Assembly (NCBI RefSeq): GCF_003574035.1
Contig: NZ_QWKY01000030.1
Location: 1 to 38,500 of the forward strand
Reading direction: 5' to 3'
Length of the DNA stretch: 38,500 nt
Source: Meiothermus hypogaeus
Lineage (GTDB): Bacteria > Deinococcota > Deinococci > Deinococcales > Thermaceae
How positions within the stretch are numbered: position 1 is the stretch's first letter; each line of letters begins with the position of its first letter. The notes beneath the pieces were generated by a model. The model made no database searches, was not told the origin of the DNA, and saw nothing but the letters and a program-made list of their open reading frames with translations. The position numbers were made by a program, and so were the translations under genes. Below, in pieces: positions 14,776 to 22,751 of this stretch.

Positions 14776-15882
14776 ATGAAATTGGTGCTTCGACTGGCCT
14801 TAGCCTTCGCGCTGGTGGCTTTTTTTGCCGCTGGCCTGACTGGTTGGCTGGGCTACCAGGAGGCTCGAGGCCACTTCCAACGCTTTGTGGCCGGCAGCGA
14901 GGCCGCCCGTAGCGGAGAAACACCCCTCGGTGGGGTTCCGGGCCGTGGGCGACAGATACTGCTGTCACAGTTACAGACTTCCAGTTGGCGCTCCGCCCTG
15001 CTGGCCCTGACCGTAGCCCTGGGTGTAGGAACCTACCTGGCCTTTCGTCTGGTGCAGCCAGTACAAACCCTGACCCAGGCGACCCGACGCTTTGGGCGGG
15101 GGGAGCGTGGTGTGCGGGTGAACATACCGGGCTCAGATGAGCTGGCCGAGCTGGGCCGGGCTTTCAACGATGTGGCTGCGGAGCTGGCGGCCAAAGAGGA
15201 GCGCGAACGGCAGATGATCGCCGATATTGCCCACGAATTGCGCACCCCTCTGACCATCCTGAAAGGCGACCTCGAGTCCATGTCCGACGGCTTGCTGGAG
15301 GCCTCGTCTGAGAATCTGCGCCGCCTGGTGGGCGAGGTAGACCTGCTGACCCGGTTGGTGCAGGACTTGCGCACCTTATCGCTTTCCGACACCGGCCAGC
15401 TGGTGCTACGGCCCCGGCTGGTTTCTCTGGACACCCTGTTGAGCGATCTGGTGGCTAATTTCCAGCCCCGCTCCGAGGCGGCTGGGGTTCAATTAGAAGT
15501 CAACACCAAGCCCCTCTCCACCCACGCTGACCCCGAGCGGCTGCAGCAGGTGCTGCTCAACCTCCTGGAGAATGCCCTGCGCCACACCCCAAGGGGAGGA
15601 CGTATTACCGTAAAACTGCATTCCCAGGGAGAAAACGCTGTGCTCGAGGTCTGCGACACCGGGCCGGGCATTGCGCCCGAGCACCTGCCCCATCTCTTTG
15701 AGCGTTTCTACCGAGCACAGCCCTCGAGGGCCCGCGAGAGCGGCGGCTCGGGTCTCGGACTGGCCATCGTCAAGGCCCTGGTAGAGGCCCATGGAGGCCG
15801 TGTGGGTGCCGATAACCAACCAGAAGGCGGGGCTCGTTTCTGGATTCACCTACCCCTGGTAAGGCTTGCTGAGGAAGCATAA
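14776..15882 (+). CDS. Two-component sensor histidine kinase (second system)
   Basis: 368 residues. Two membrane segments (about 7-26 and 72-92) enclose a short, ~45-residue periplasmic loop, too small for a classical sensor fold, so sensing may be within the membrane or through a partner protein. HAMP spans about 90-140. The H-box is IAHELRTPL with H153, N-box NLLENALRHTP, G1 DTGPGIAP, F-box LFERFYR and G2 GSGLGLAIVKAL. AAGGAAG before the ATG is the ribosome site. It pairs with the regulator 12 bases upstream. Small-loop kinases beside exported proteins often respond to envelope stress; here that is inference. Confidence 0.92.
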   Translation: MKLVLRLALAFALVAFFAAGLTGWLGYQEARGHFQRFVAGSEAARSGETPLGGVPGRGRQILLSQLQTSSWRSALLALTVALGVGTYLAFRLVQPVQTLTQATRRFGRGERGVRVNIPGSDELAELGRAFNDVAAELAAKEERERQMIADIAHELRTPLTILKGDLESMSDGLLEASSENLRRLVGEVDLLTRLVQDLRTLSLSDTGQLVLRPRLVSLDTLLSDLVANFQPRSEAAGVQLEVNTKPLSTHADPERLQQVLLNLLENALRHTPRGGRITVKLHSQGENAVLEVCDTGPGIAPEHLPHLFERFYRAQPSRARESGGSGLGLAIVKALVEAHGGRVGADNQPEGGARFWIHLPLVRLAEEA

Positions 15883-15960
15883 TACCGCGTGTTAGAAGGA
15901 GAAGGGCTGTGTTGCACGCACAATATCTGACGGAATTACAACGTACCGACAAAAAAACGG

Positions 15961-15972
15961 TAGACTTTTGCC
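15961..15972 (+). promoter_or_regulatory. Leaderless -10 box of the acyl-CoA carboxylase gene
   Basis: ACGGTAGACT with TAGACT at 15961-15966 ends 6 bases before the ATG at 15973. There is no Shine-Dalgarno. The decamer is identical to the one before the aminotransferase at 3755. Confidence 0.6.
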
Positions 15973-17634
15973 ATGATTCAAAGCCACATTAGCCCCAAGG
16001 AGCGGGAGTCCTCTCCCTTTAAGCTGAACAAGGACGCCTGGGTGCGGCTTATGGCCGACTTCCGCACCTCGCTCGAGCAGATTCGTCAGGGTGGGGGCGC
16101 AAAAGCTGTAGAGCGCCAGCACGCCAGGGGACGGCTGACCGCCCGTGAGCGCATTGCGGCGCTGATAGACCCGGATACCGAATCGGAGGAAATTCTGGGC
16201 TACGCTGGCTGGCACATGTACGCCGACTGGGGAGGGGCGCCCGGGGGTGGGGTGGTTACGACCATCGGCAAAATTGCTGGTCGGGACTGGATGATCATCG
16301 CCAACGACGCCACCGTGAAGGCGGGGGCTTTTTTCCCCATCACGGCCAAAAAGGTAATCAGAGCCCAGACCATTGCCCTGGAGAACCACCTGCCCACGGT
16401 GTATCTGGTGGACTCGGCGGGGGTCTTTTTGCCCTTACAGGACGAGGTTTTCCCCGACCAGGACGACTTTGGCCGTATCTTTTACCTGAATGCCCGTATG
16501 AGCGGGATGGGCATTCCGCAAATCTCGGCCATCATGGGCAACTGTGTGGCCGGGGGGGCTTACCTGCCCCTGATGACCGATGCCCTTATCATGACCGAGG
16601 GCTCGGGGCTTTACCTGGCCGGCCCGGCCCTGGTCAAAGCGGCCATTGGGCAGGAGGTGAGTTCGGAGGAGCTGGGTGGTGCGCGGATGCACGCCGTAGT
16701 CTCGGGTACGGTAGACTTCTATGAACCTGACGATGCTGCAGCCATTGCCCGGATACGCACGCTGGCGTCGCTATACGCCCGGCCGGCTTTGGCCCCTTGG
16801 GCAACCGAGCGCAAGAGCGAGCTGGAGCCTTTTCACCCGCCCGAAGACCTGTATGGTCTGGTTTCGCCGGATGGCACCAAACCCTACGACGTAAACGAGG
16901 TGATAGCCCGGTTGGTCGATGGCTCGGAGTTTCACGAGTACAAGGCCCACTATGGCCAGACCCTGGTTTGCGGGTATGCCCGGCTGGGGGGGTTCCCGGT
17001 GGGAATTGTGGCCAACCAGCGCCTGATTATCAAGAAGCCCGGAAAGATTGAGGTGGGTGGGGTTATCTATGCCGAGGCCGCCGACAAGGCCGCCCGGTTC
17101 ATCCTGGAGGTCAACCAGCGCTTCATTCCCCTGTTGTTTCTGATGGACGTAACCGGCTTTATGGTGGGCAAGGAGTCCGAGCAGCAGGGCATCATCCGGC
17201 GGGGGGCCAAGCTGGTGAATGCAGTTTCCAACTCGGTGGTGCCCAAGATTACCCTTATTACCGGGGGCTCGTTTGGCGCAGGCAATTACGCCATGGCCGG
17301 CAAGGCATACGGCCCCCGTTTCATCTACGCCTGGCCCTCGGCCAAGTACGCCGTGATGAGCGGCAATGCAGCGGCCAAGACCCTGATGGAAATCGAGCTG
17401 GCCAAGCTCGAGCGCGAGGGGCGTAAGCCCACCGAGGAAGACCTGGTCGAACTCTACGAGCGCATCAAGGGCCGCTACGAGGAAACCCTGGACCCGCGCT
17501 ATGCGGCGGCCCGTCTGTGGGTCGACGAGATTATTTTCCCCCACGAGACCCGCGAACGCTTGATCCGCAGCCTTGAGGTCTGCGCCTTGAATCCCACCCG
17601 GGAGCAGATGCGAGTGGGTGTATTCCAGGTCTGA
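15973..17634 (+). CDS. Acyl-CoA carboxylase carboxyltransferase subunit (methylcrotonyl-CoA carboxylase-like)
   Basis: 553 residues. A biotin-dependent carboxyltransferase beta chain with two crotonase-like halves: acyl-CoA-binding N half (ARGRLTARERIAALID about 48-65; YLVDSAGVFLPLQDEVFPD about 142-160) and carboxybiotin-binding C half (TGFMVGKESEQQGIIRRGAKL; GGSFGAGNYAMAGKAY; FIYAWPSAKYAVM). The LPLQDEVFPD-DDFGRIFY pattern is typical of 3-methylcrotonyl-CoA carboxylase, hence leucine breakdown, rather than propionyl-CoA carboxylase; the distinction is by eye. No biotin carboxylase or carrier subunit is nearby. The transcript looks leaderless. A dispersed repeat begins on the last base of the stop codon. 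Confidence 0.9.
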   Translation: MIQSHISPKERESSPFKLNKDAWVRLMADFRTSLEQIRQGGGAKAVERQHARGRLTARERIAALIDPDTESEEILGYAGWHMYADWGGAPGGGVVTTIGKIAGRDWMIIANDATVKAGAFFPITAKKVIRAQTIALENHLPTVYLVDSAGVFLPLQDEVFPDQDDFGRIFYLNARMSGMGIPQISAIMGNCVAGGAYLPLMTDALIMTEGSGLYLAGPALVKAAIGQEVSSEELGGARMHAVVSGTVDFYEPDDAAAIARIRTLASLYARPALAPWATERKSELEPFHPPEDLYGLVSPDGTKPYDVNEVIARLVDGSEFHEYKAHYGQTLVCGYARLGGFPVGIVANQRLIIKKPGKIEVGGVIYAEAADKAARFILEVNQRFIPLLFLMDVTGFMVGKESEQQGIIRRGAKLVNAVSNSVVPKITLITGGSFGAGNYAMAGKAYGPRFIYAWPSAKYAVMSGNAAAKTLMEIELAKLEREGRKPTEEDLVELYERIKGRYEETLDPRYAAARLWVDEIIFPHETRERLIRSLEVCALNPTREQMRVGVFQV

Positions 17635-17929
17635 TACCGGATTCAAAAGAGTCTAAAAAACCAAAAACCCCATAGGTTGTCTTTTTGAATCCTATCGCGT
17701 TTCCTACATTTACGCTACACGCGGTGTGGCGTAAATTACCCCACACGCCATAGCTTCCAAAGGATGCTTTGTGGGGTATTCGTGGGAACCGCCCTAGAGC
17801 ACACCCCTCCTGAACGGTCGGCGAAAAAAGCGTCTCGCTTCCAAGGGGCGGTGTCGCCCTCCGCTACGCGGATAACTTTGGTCGGGTTGGTTTGTTATCG
17901 TCCGGTAATGAACCAAACGAATCTGGTAT
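17634..17929 (+). repeat. Dispersed repeat, copy B (composite)
   Basis: It begins ATACCGGATTC at the last base of the carboxylase stop codon and ends GAATCTGGTAT (17919-17929). The first hairpin module (CCAAAAACC loop, TTTTTGAATCC arm) is present. Compared with copy A, about 100 bases are inserted after GAATCCTA (about 17695-17795), containing TTTACGC/GCGTAAA and TACCCCACA/TGTGGGGTA inverted repeats. A further module at 17839-17875 (CCAAGGGGCGGTGTCGCCC onward) recurs inverted in copy C. Mosaic structure without coding capacity. Confidence 0.7.
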
Positions 17930-18141
17930 GAAAGCGACTGCGTGCGACCTTTTTTGAGCTCGATGCGCCAGGCGCCTTCTCGAGCGAACACAATCTAAAG
18001 CCAGCCTTACCGGAGGGCTGCCTGGGTTATCCGATAGGGATTAAGAAAAACCTTAATAAAGCGCTCCAAACATGCCAACACGGTTATACTTGCCTCGGGT
18101 ATTAACCCGAAAATAGAGCCTATGTCTGGAGGTCACTGGCT
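17930..18141 (+). promoter_or_regulatory. Promoter region of the subtilisin-like protease
   Basis: TATACT at 18085-18090 is a good -10 box, but no convincing -35 lies 17 bases before it. A ribosome site TGGAGGTCAC (about 18127-18136) precedes the ATG by a normal distance, so this gene is led, unlike the carboxylase. Nothing else is seen here. Confidence 0.5.
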
Positions 18142-19353
18142 ATGCAACTTCGTTTTATCTGGGTAGTTTTTGTGGCTTTGCTGGCCGCTTGTGGAAACCC
18201 CACAGCTACAGAAAACCTGGCGCCGGTTCTGGGGGTCGATAACCCCAACGCTATTCAGGGTCAGTACATCGTTGTGTACAAAGACGATGCCAATGTACTG
18301 GCCTCGCTGCAGAGCCTGAAAGCCAGCCTGGGCGGGGGCGTTGGCCTGCAGCGGGAACTCCAGAGCCTAGGACTAGCCCCCGATGCCAGGGTACAGCAGG
18401 TTTACACCTCGGCATTGCAAGGGCTTGCTGCCAGCCTTTCGCCAGAGAATTTAGCTGCGCTACGTCAGGACCCTCGAGTAGCCTACATAGAGGCTGACCA
18501 GGTGATGCAGATAGATGCAACTCAGTCGGGCGCGACCTGGGGTCTGGACCGCATAGACCAGCGGGCCCTGCCCTTGAGCGGTACCTACACCTATAGCAAC
18601 ACCGGCAATGGGGTGCGTGTCTACATCATCGATACGGGCATCCGGGTGAGCCACAGCGAGTTCGGGGGGCGGGCAGCGGTAGCTTTCGATGCTATTGGCG
18701 ATGGCCAAAACGGTAACGACTGCAACGGCCACGGCACCCATGTGGCCGGTACCGTAGGCGGCTCGGTGTATGGAGTCGCCAAGGGAGTGCGCTTGTATGC
18801 GGTGCGAGTTTTGAACTGCAGCGGCTCGGGTACTAACTCGGGGGTAATTGCCGGAGTGGACTGGGTGCGCCAAAATGCCCAGAAACCGGCCGTGGCCAAC
18901 ATGAGCCTGGGTGGGGGAGCCTCGAGCGCCCTCGACACGGCGGTCAATAATGCCATCAATGCTGGGATCACCTTTGCCCTGGCCGCAGGCAATAGCAACC
19001 GCGATGCCTGCTTGTATTCGCCGGCCCGGGTAGCAGCGGGCATCACCGTGGGGGCGACTACCTCTACCGATGCCAGGGCCTCGTACTCCAACTACGGAAG
19101 CTGCTTAGACCTCTTTGCGCCCGGTTCTTCCATCACCTCGGCCTGGATCAGCAGCGATACCTCGACCAACACCATAAGCGGCACCTCCATGGCAACGCCG
19201 CATGTTGCAGGCGTGGCAGCTTTGTATCTGCAAAGCAATCCCACGGCCACCCCTGCCACGGTGCGCAACGCCATCGTGAGCAACGCGACTTCCGGGGTAG
19301 TAGGCAGTCCGGGCCGTCGCTCGCCCAACCTTTTGCTATTCACAAACTACTAA
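18142..19353 (+). CDS. Subtilisin-family (S8) serine protease, aqualysin-like
   Basis: 403 residues. Order: lipobox-like signal (LLAACG, C17), inhibitor I9-type propeptide (about 38-125, starting GQYIVVYKDD), then a catalytic domain starting at ATQSGATWGLDRIDQR (about 126), matching the known aqualysin I mature end. The triad is D164 (IIDTGI), H197 (GHGTHVAG) and S349 (GTSMATPH); oxyanion N284 (AAGN). Cysteines C194/C226 and C290/C321 have exactly the spacing of the two aqualysin disulfides. Unlike aqualysin I it stops right after the catalytic domain and lacks the ~105-residue C-terminal propeptide. Exported protein turnover is the expected role. Confidence 0.95.
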   Translation: MQLRFIWVVFVALLAACGNPTATENLAPVLGVDNPNAIQGQYIVVYKDDANVLASLQSLKASLGGGVGLQRELQSLGLAPDARVQQVYTSALQGLAASLSPENLAALRQDPRVAYIEADQVMQIDATQSGATWGLDRIDQRALPLSGTYTYSNTGNGVRVYIIDTGIRVSHSEFGGRAAVAFDAIGDGQNGNDCNGHGTHVAGTVGGSVYGVAKGVRLYAVRVLNCSGSGTNSGVIAGVDWVRQNAQKPAVANMSLGGGASSALDTAVNNAINAGITFALAAGNSNRDACLYSPARVAAGITVGATTSTDARASYSNYGSCLDLFAPGSSITSAWISSDTSTNTISGTSMATPHVAGVAALYLQSNPTATPATVRNAIVSNATSGVVGSPGRRSPNLLLFTNY

Positions 19354-19367
19354 CCCTGGCGCTCTAT

Positions 19368-19409
19368 CCACCCTTTACAGGAGCAATCTTGCAAAGGGTG
19401 GGCCTTTTT
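19368..19409 (+). terminator. Intrinsic terminator after the protease gene
   Basis: CCACCCTTT (19368-19376) pairs with AAAGGGTGG (19393-19401), followed by GCCTTTTT, starting 15 bases past the protease stop. Confidence 0.85.
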
Positions 19410-19436
19410 CATACCGGATTCGCTCCGACCGAAGTT

Positions 19437-19696
19437 ATACCGGATTCAAAAAGACAGTTTACAAAACCAAAAACACCAGAGGCTATCTTTTTGAATCCTA
19501 GAGCACACCCCTCCCTTGAGTACCGGCGCTAGCCGGGGGCCGATGGCCCTTCACTGTCGGTCGGCGAAGAAAGCGTCTCCCTTCGGTCGGGTTAGTTCGT
19601 CACCCTTTGGTGACGAACTAACCGAATCTGGTATTATCCGCGCAGCGGAGGGCGATACCGCCCCTTGGAAAGGTAGACTCTTTTTGAATCCGGTAT
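19437..19696 (+). repeat. Dispersed repeat, copy C (composite, longest)
   Basis: It begins with ATACCGGATTCAAAAAGACAG (first copy of the end also at 19412) and contains both hairpins seen in copy A, including GTTAGTTCGTCACC paired with GGTGACGAACTAAC at about 19591-19622. The core ends GAATCTGGTAT near 19634. An extra arm carries the module of copy B in inverted orientation (19634-19671) and a further end TTTTTGAATCCGGTAT. That last end overlaps the coxE stop codon by one base (19696), just as copy B overlaps the carboxylase stop. Confidence 0.75.
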
Positions 19697-20880
19697 TACC
19701 TGACTTTTTCGCTGCGGCGCCGTATGTGGGCGAGCACCTCCACCAGCTGCTCGAGGCTGTTCAGGTTGTGGACTGGCAAAAAATCGTCGATGTGAGGCAT
19801 GGCAGCCACCAAACCGCGGGTTAGGGGCTGGTAGCCAGGGGTGCCGATGAGCGGGTTGAGCCAGATCAGGCGGTAGCAGGACTTCTGCAGGCGCTCCATC
19901 TCGAAGGCCAGGAGTTCGGGGTCGCCCTGATCCCAGCCGTCGGAGATGACCAGCACAATAGAGCCCCGCCCCAAAACCCGCTTGGCCCAGGTGTGGTTGA
20001 AGGTGCGTACGCAAGCCCCAATGCGTGTGCCGCCGGACCAGTCCTTGACCTGCTGGCCCACCTCGGCCAGGGCCTCGTCCACGCTGCGCTTCTTGAGTGT
20101 GCGGGTGATGCGGGTCAGGCGGGTGCCAAAGGTGAAGGTCTCAATCTGGCGCACGCCCTGCCGGGTCTGCTCGAGCGAAAAGGCATGCAAAAAATGCAGA
20201 AGCATGCGGGCGTAGCGCTCCATTGAGCCCGATACGTCGGCCAAAGCCACGATGGGGCGAGGCTTGTGCTTGCGCGAGCGCTGTTCTAACACCACCAGCT
20301 CGCCCTGGTGTTTGAGCGAGCGCCGGAAACTGCGGCGAAGGTCGAGTTGTTCCCTGCCTCCGGCCTTCAGGCGGCGGGAGCGCCGCTCGGGTGGGTTCCA
20401 GACAAAGCCGTACAGCAGCTTGCGGGCGGCCTGTAGCTCCTGCTCGCTCATCTGGTCGAAGCGCTTCTGCTTGAGCACCTCGGTCTCCGAGAAAGTCAGG
20501 GCCCGATCGACGATGGGCTGGGGTTGATTGGAGGCGCGCTCTGAGGAACGCGGTTCGCGCCCTACCTCGCCAGGACGGGCTTTCTGCTCTCTTTTGGCAG
20601 GGAGGGGGGTTTGGTTCAGTAGCTCGGCAGGAAAGCGCTCGAGGCCCAGGTTTTGCCAGAATTTGCGAAATAGTTCGGCAAACTTGGCCTGGTCTTCCCG
20701 CCGGGTGAGCAGCGAGCTCTGGGCAGCGTAGAAAAACGCCACCGGGTCAAAGATCGGAATCTCACCCAGGGCCCGCGCAAAAGTAGCGGTCTGCCCGGGC
20801 GTAACCACAATCCCCTCGCCCCGCAGGTTTCGCACGAAGGCCACCACGTGGCTCAGCAACTGTTCGGTGGGGGCTGTCAT
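19696..20880 (-). CDS. CoxE-like VWA-domain protein
   Basis: 394 residues. A helical N-terminal region (about 1-130) precedes a VWA CoxE domain with metal-dependent adhesion site DVSGS (D215, S217, S219) and GTRIGACVRTFN, SDGWDQGDP further on. CoxE-type proteins work with the MoxR-type ATPase CoxD to mature the molybdenum hydroxylase, in the CO dehydrogenase case by completing the metal centre. The ATG overlaps the ATPase stop (ATGA), so the two are translationally coupled. The middle of the N-terminal region is highly charged and probably flexible. It is the last gene of the operon and abuts a dispersed repeat. Confidence 0.88.
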   Translation of the reverse strand: MTAPTEQLLSHVVAFVRNLRGEGIVVTPGQTATFARALGEIPIFDPVAFFYAAQSSLLTRREDQAKFAELFRKFWQNLGLERFPAELLNQTPLPAKREQKARPGEVGREPRSSERASNQPQPIVDRALTFSETEVLKQKRFDQMSEQELQAARKLLYGFVWNPPERRSRRLKAGGREQLDLRRSFRRSLKHQGELVVLEQRSRKHKPRPIVALADVSGSMERYARMLLHFLHAFSLEQTRQGVRQIETFTFGTRLTRITRTLKKRSVDEALAEVGQQVKDWSGGTRIGACVRTFNHTWAKRVLGRGSIVLVISDGWDQGDPELLAFEMERLQKSCYRLIWLNPLIGTPGYQPLTRGLVAAMPHIDDFLPVHNLNSLEQLVEVLAHIRRRSEKVR

Positions 20881-21776
20881 AGCGCTGTGGGCATCTGGGC
20901 CCGGGCCAAAAGGTCGCGGGCCAGGTTCTTGGCCTTGACCACATCGTCTTGGTACTTGAGCAGCACCCCCAGGGTCTCTTCGATGACTTCAGGGGCTAGC
21001 GCGGTCTGGCCCAGGGCCATGAGCGAGGATGCCCAGTCCAGGGTCTCGGCCACACCGGGGGCTTTGTAGAGGTCTTGCTTGCGCAACTCCTGCACAAAAG
21101 CCACCGCTTGCTGGGCCAGTTTTTCTGGTACACCGGGCACTTTCTCCTGCACAATTCTGAATTCCTTCTCGAAGCTGGGATAGTCGATCCAGTAGTACAT
21201 GCAGCGGCGCTTCAGGGCATCGTGGATTTCGCGGGTTCGGTTGGAGGTAATGACCACTACTGGCGGTTTTTCGGCCCTCAGGGTGCCCACCTCCGGCACG
21301 GTAATCTGCCAGTCGGAGAGGAACTCCAGCAGAAAGGCCTCAAACTCCTCATCGGCCCGGTCGAGTTCGTCAATCAGGAGCACCGGAGTCTTGCCGTCGG
21401 TGGATTCCAGGGCTTGCAGCAGCGGGCGCTTGAGCAGAAAGTCGGCGCTGAAAACCTCGTGGCGCACTTTGCCCTGGTCGCGTTCGCCGCTGGCCTCCAG
21501 CAGCCTTATTTGCATCATCTGGCGGGCATAGTCCCACTCGTACACCGCGCTGCTGATGTCCAGCCCTTCGTAGCACTGCAAGCGAATCAGGCGGGTGGAG
21601 AGCATCTGGGCCAGTACCTTCACAATTTCGGTCTTGCCCACGCCGGGCTCGCCTTCCAGCAGCAACGGGCGCCCCAGCTTGAGGGCCAGAAACACCGCAA
21701 CCGAGAGGCCCTTGTCGGCGATGTAGTGGTGAGCCTCGAGGGCTTTTTGGGTCTCCTCGATAGAAGTCGGAAACAT
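20877..21776 (-). CDS. MoxR/CoxD-type AAA+ ATPase
   Basis: 299 residues. Walker A GEPGVGKT (42-49), Walker B VLLIDELD (132-139), sensor 1 VVITSNRTRE, and the MoxR C-terminal lid. MoxR ATPases act as chaperones for metal-cofactor insertion together with VWA partners; here the coupled CoxE gene is that partner. The ATG at 21776 begins the normal family N-terminus (MFPTSIEETQKAL); a TTG 18 bases earlier is in frame but unlikely. No strong ribosome site is visible. 67 bases separate it from the FAD subunit, consistent with one operon. Confidence 0.9.
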   Translation of the reverse strand: MFPTSIEETQKALEAHHYIADKGLSVAVFLALKLGRPLLLEGEPGVGKTEIVKVLAQMLSTRLIRLQCYEGLDISSAVYEWDYARQMMQIRLLEASGERDQGKVRHEVFSADFLLKRPLLQALESTDGKTPVLLIDELDRADEEFEAFLLEFLSDWQITVPEVGTLRAEKPPVVVITSNRTREIHDALKRRCMYYWIDYPSFEKEFRIVQEKVPGVPEKLAQQAVAFVQELRKQDLYKAPGVAETLDWASSLMALGQTALAPEVIEETLGVLLKYQDDVVKAKNLARDLLARAQMPTAL

Positions 21777-21843
21777 GGCAGTATCTTCACACAAGACAGA
21801 GGGGCCGAATTACCTCAGCCCCTCACAATTGCCGCCAGGCTAA

Positions 21844-22680
21844 CTAGAGCCCTGCCGCCTGCATCAGAGCCCGCCTGGCCATCACGTCCACCAGGTGGGC
21901 GCGGTACTCCTTCGAGGCTACCAGGTCGTGGTTGAGGTGGTCGGGGGGCAAGAGTCCCTGACAGGCTGCGGTGATATTTTCTGCGGTCAGGGGTTTGCCA
22001 GCAAGGGCTTGCTCGAGTTTAGACAGCCGCATGGCGTGCTCGCCAGCGCCGGTTACCGCAGCCCGCACGGAGCCCCCATCCGCCACCACCGCAACCCCCA
22101 CCACCGCATAGCGGCTGGCCGGGTGGGGAAACTTGGCATAGGCCATGCGGGCCCCAGCCCGCACCGGCACGTGCACTTCGGTAAGGATTTCTCCTTCCTG
22201 CATGGCCGTGCTAAACATACCGGTAAAAAAGTTGTCGGCGGCTATCACCCGGGCACCACCAGGCCCCTGTACCTTGATCTTGGCGTCCAGCGCCAGCATC
22301 GAGGCAGGTAGGTCGGCAGCCGGGTCGGCGTGGGCCAGCGACCCACCGATGGTACCCTTGGCTCGTACCATCGGGTCACCGATCAGGTGTACGGCTTGGG
22401 GGATGATGGGGCAGTGCTGTTTGAGCAGGTCCGAGGTTTCCAGCTCGTGGTAGGTGGTCATGGCCCCAATCACCAGATGGTCGCCCTCGAGCCGAACCCC
22501 CCGCAGCTCGGCCACCTTGGAGATGTCAATCAGGGCCGGGGGCGAGGCCAGCCGCAGTTTCATGGTCGGAATCAGGCTGTGGCCGCCGGCCAGCAACTTG
22601 GCGTCCGGGTGCTGCTGGAGGAGGCTGATGGCTTCGGAGATACTACCGGCTTTTTTGTACGTGAATTCGGCTGTGTACAT
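21844..22680 (-). CDS. coxM: Molybdenum hydroxylase FAD-binding subunit (CoxM-like)
   Basis: 278 residues, the normal size. FAD contacts are visible: LLAGGHSLIPTMK (29-41) and TIGGSLAHADPAADLPA, followed by the C-terminal CO_deh_flav_C region. The subunit carries electrons from the 2Fe-2S clusters of CoxS to the acceptor. GGAGG stands 5 bases before the ATG. It is the third gene of the S-L-M order typical of this enzyme family. Since the large subunit is form II, coxM here is a family name and not proof of CO dehydrogenase activity. Confidence 0.9.
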   Translation of the reverse strand: MYTAEFTYKKAGSISEAISLLQQHPDAKLLAGGHSLIPTMKLRLASPPALIDISKVAELRGVRLEGDHLVIGAMTTYHELETSDLLKQHCPIIPQAVHLIGDPMVRAKGTIGGSLAHADPAADLPASMLALDAKIKVQGPGGARVIAADNFFTGMFSTAMQEGEILTEVHVPVRAGARMAYAKFPHPASRYAVVGVAVVADGGSVRAAVTGAGEHAMRLSKLEQALAGKPLTAENITAACQGLLPPDHLNHDLVASKEYRAHLVDVMARRALMQAAGL

Positions 22681-22751
22681 GATTCCTCCGGGAAAAGGGG
22701 GTAGGGGTGGGGCGTGGGAAGAACCCAGTGCCTACCACCCCATCCCAACCC

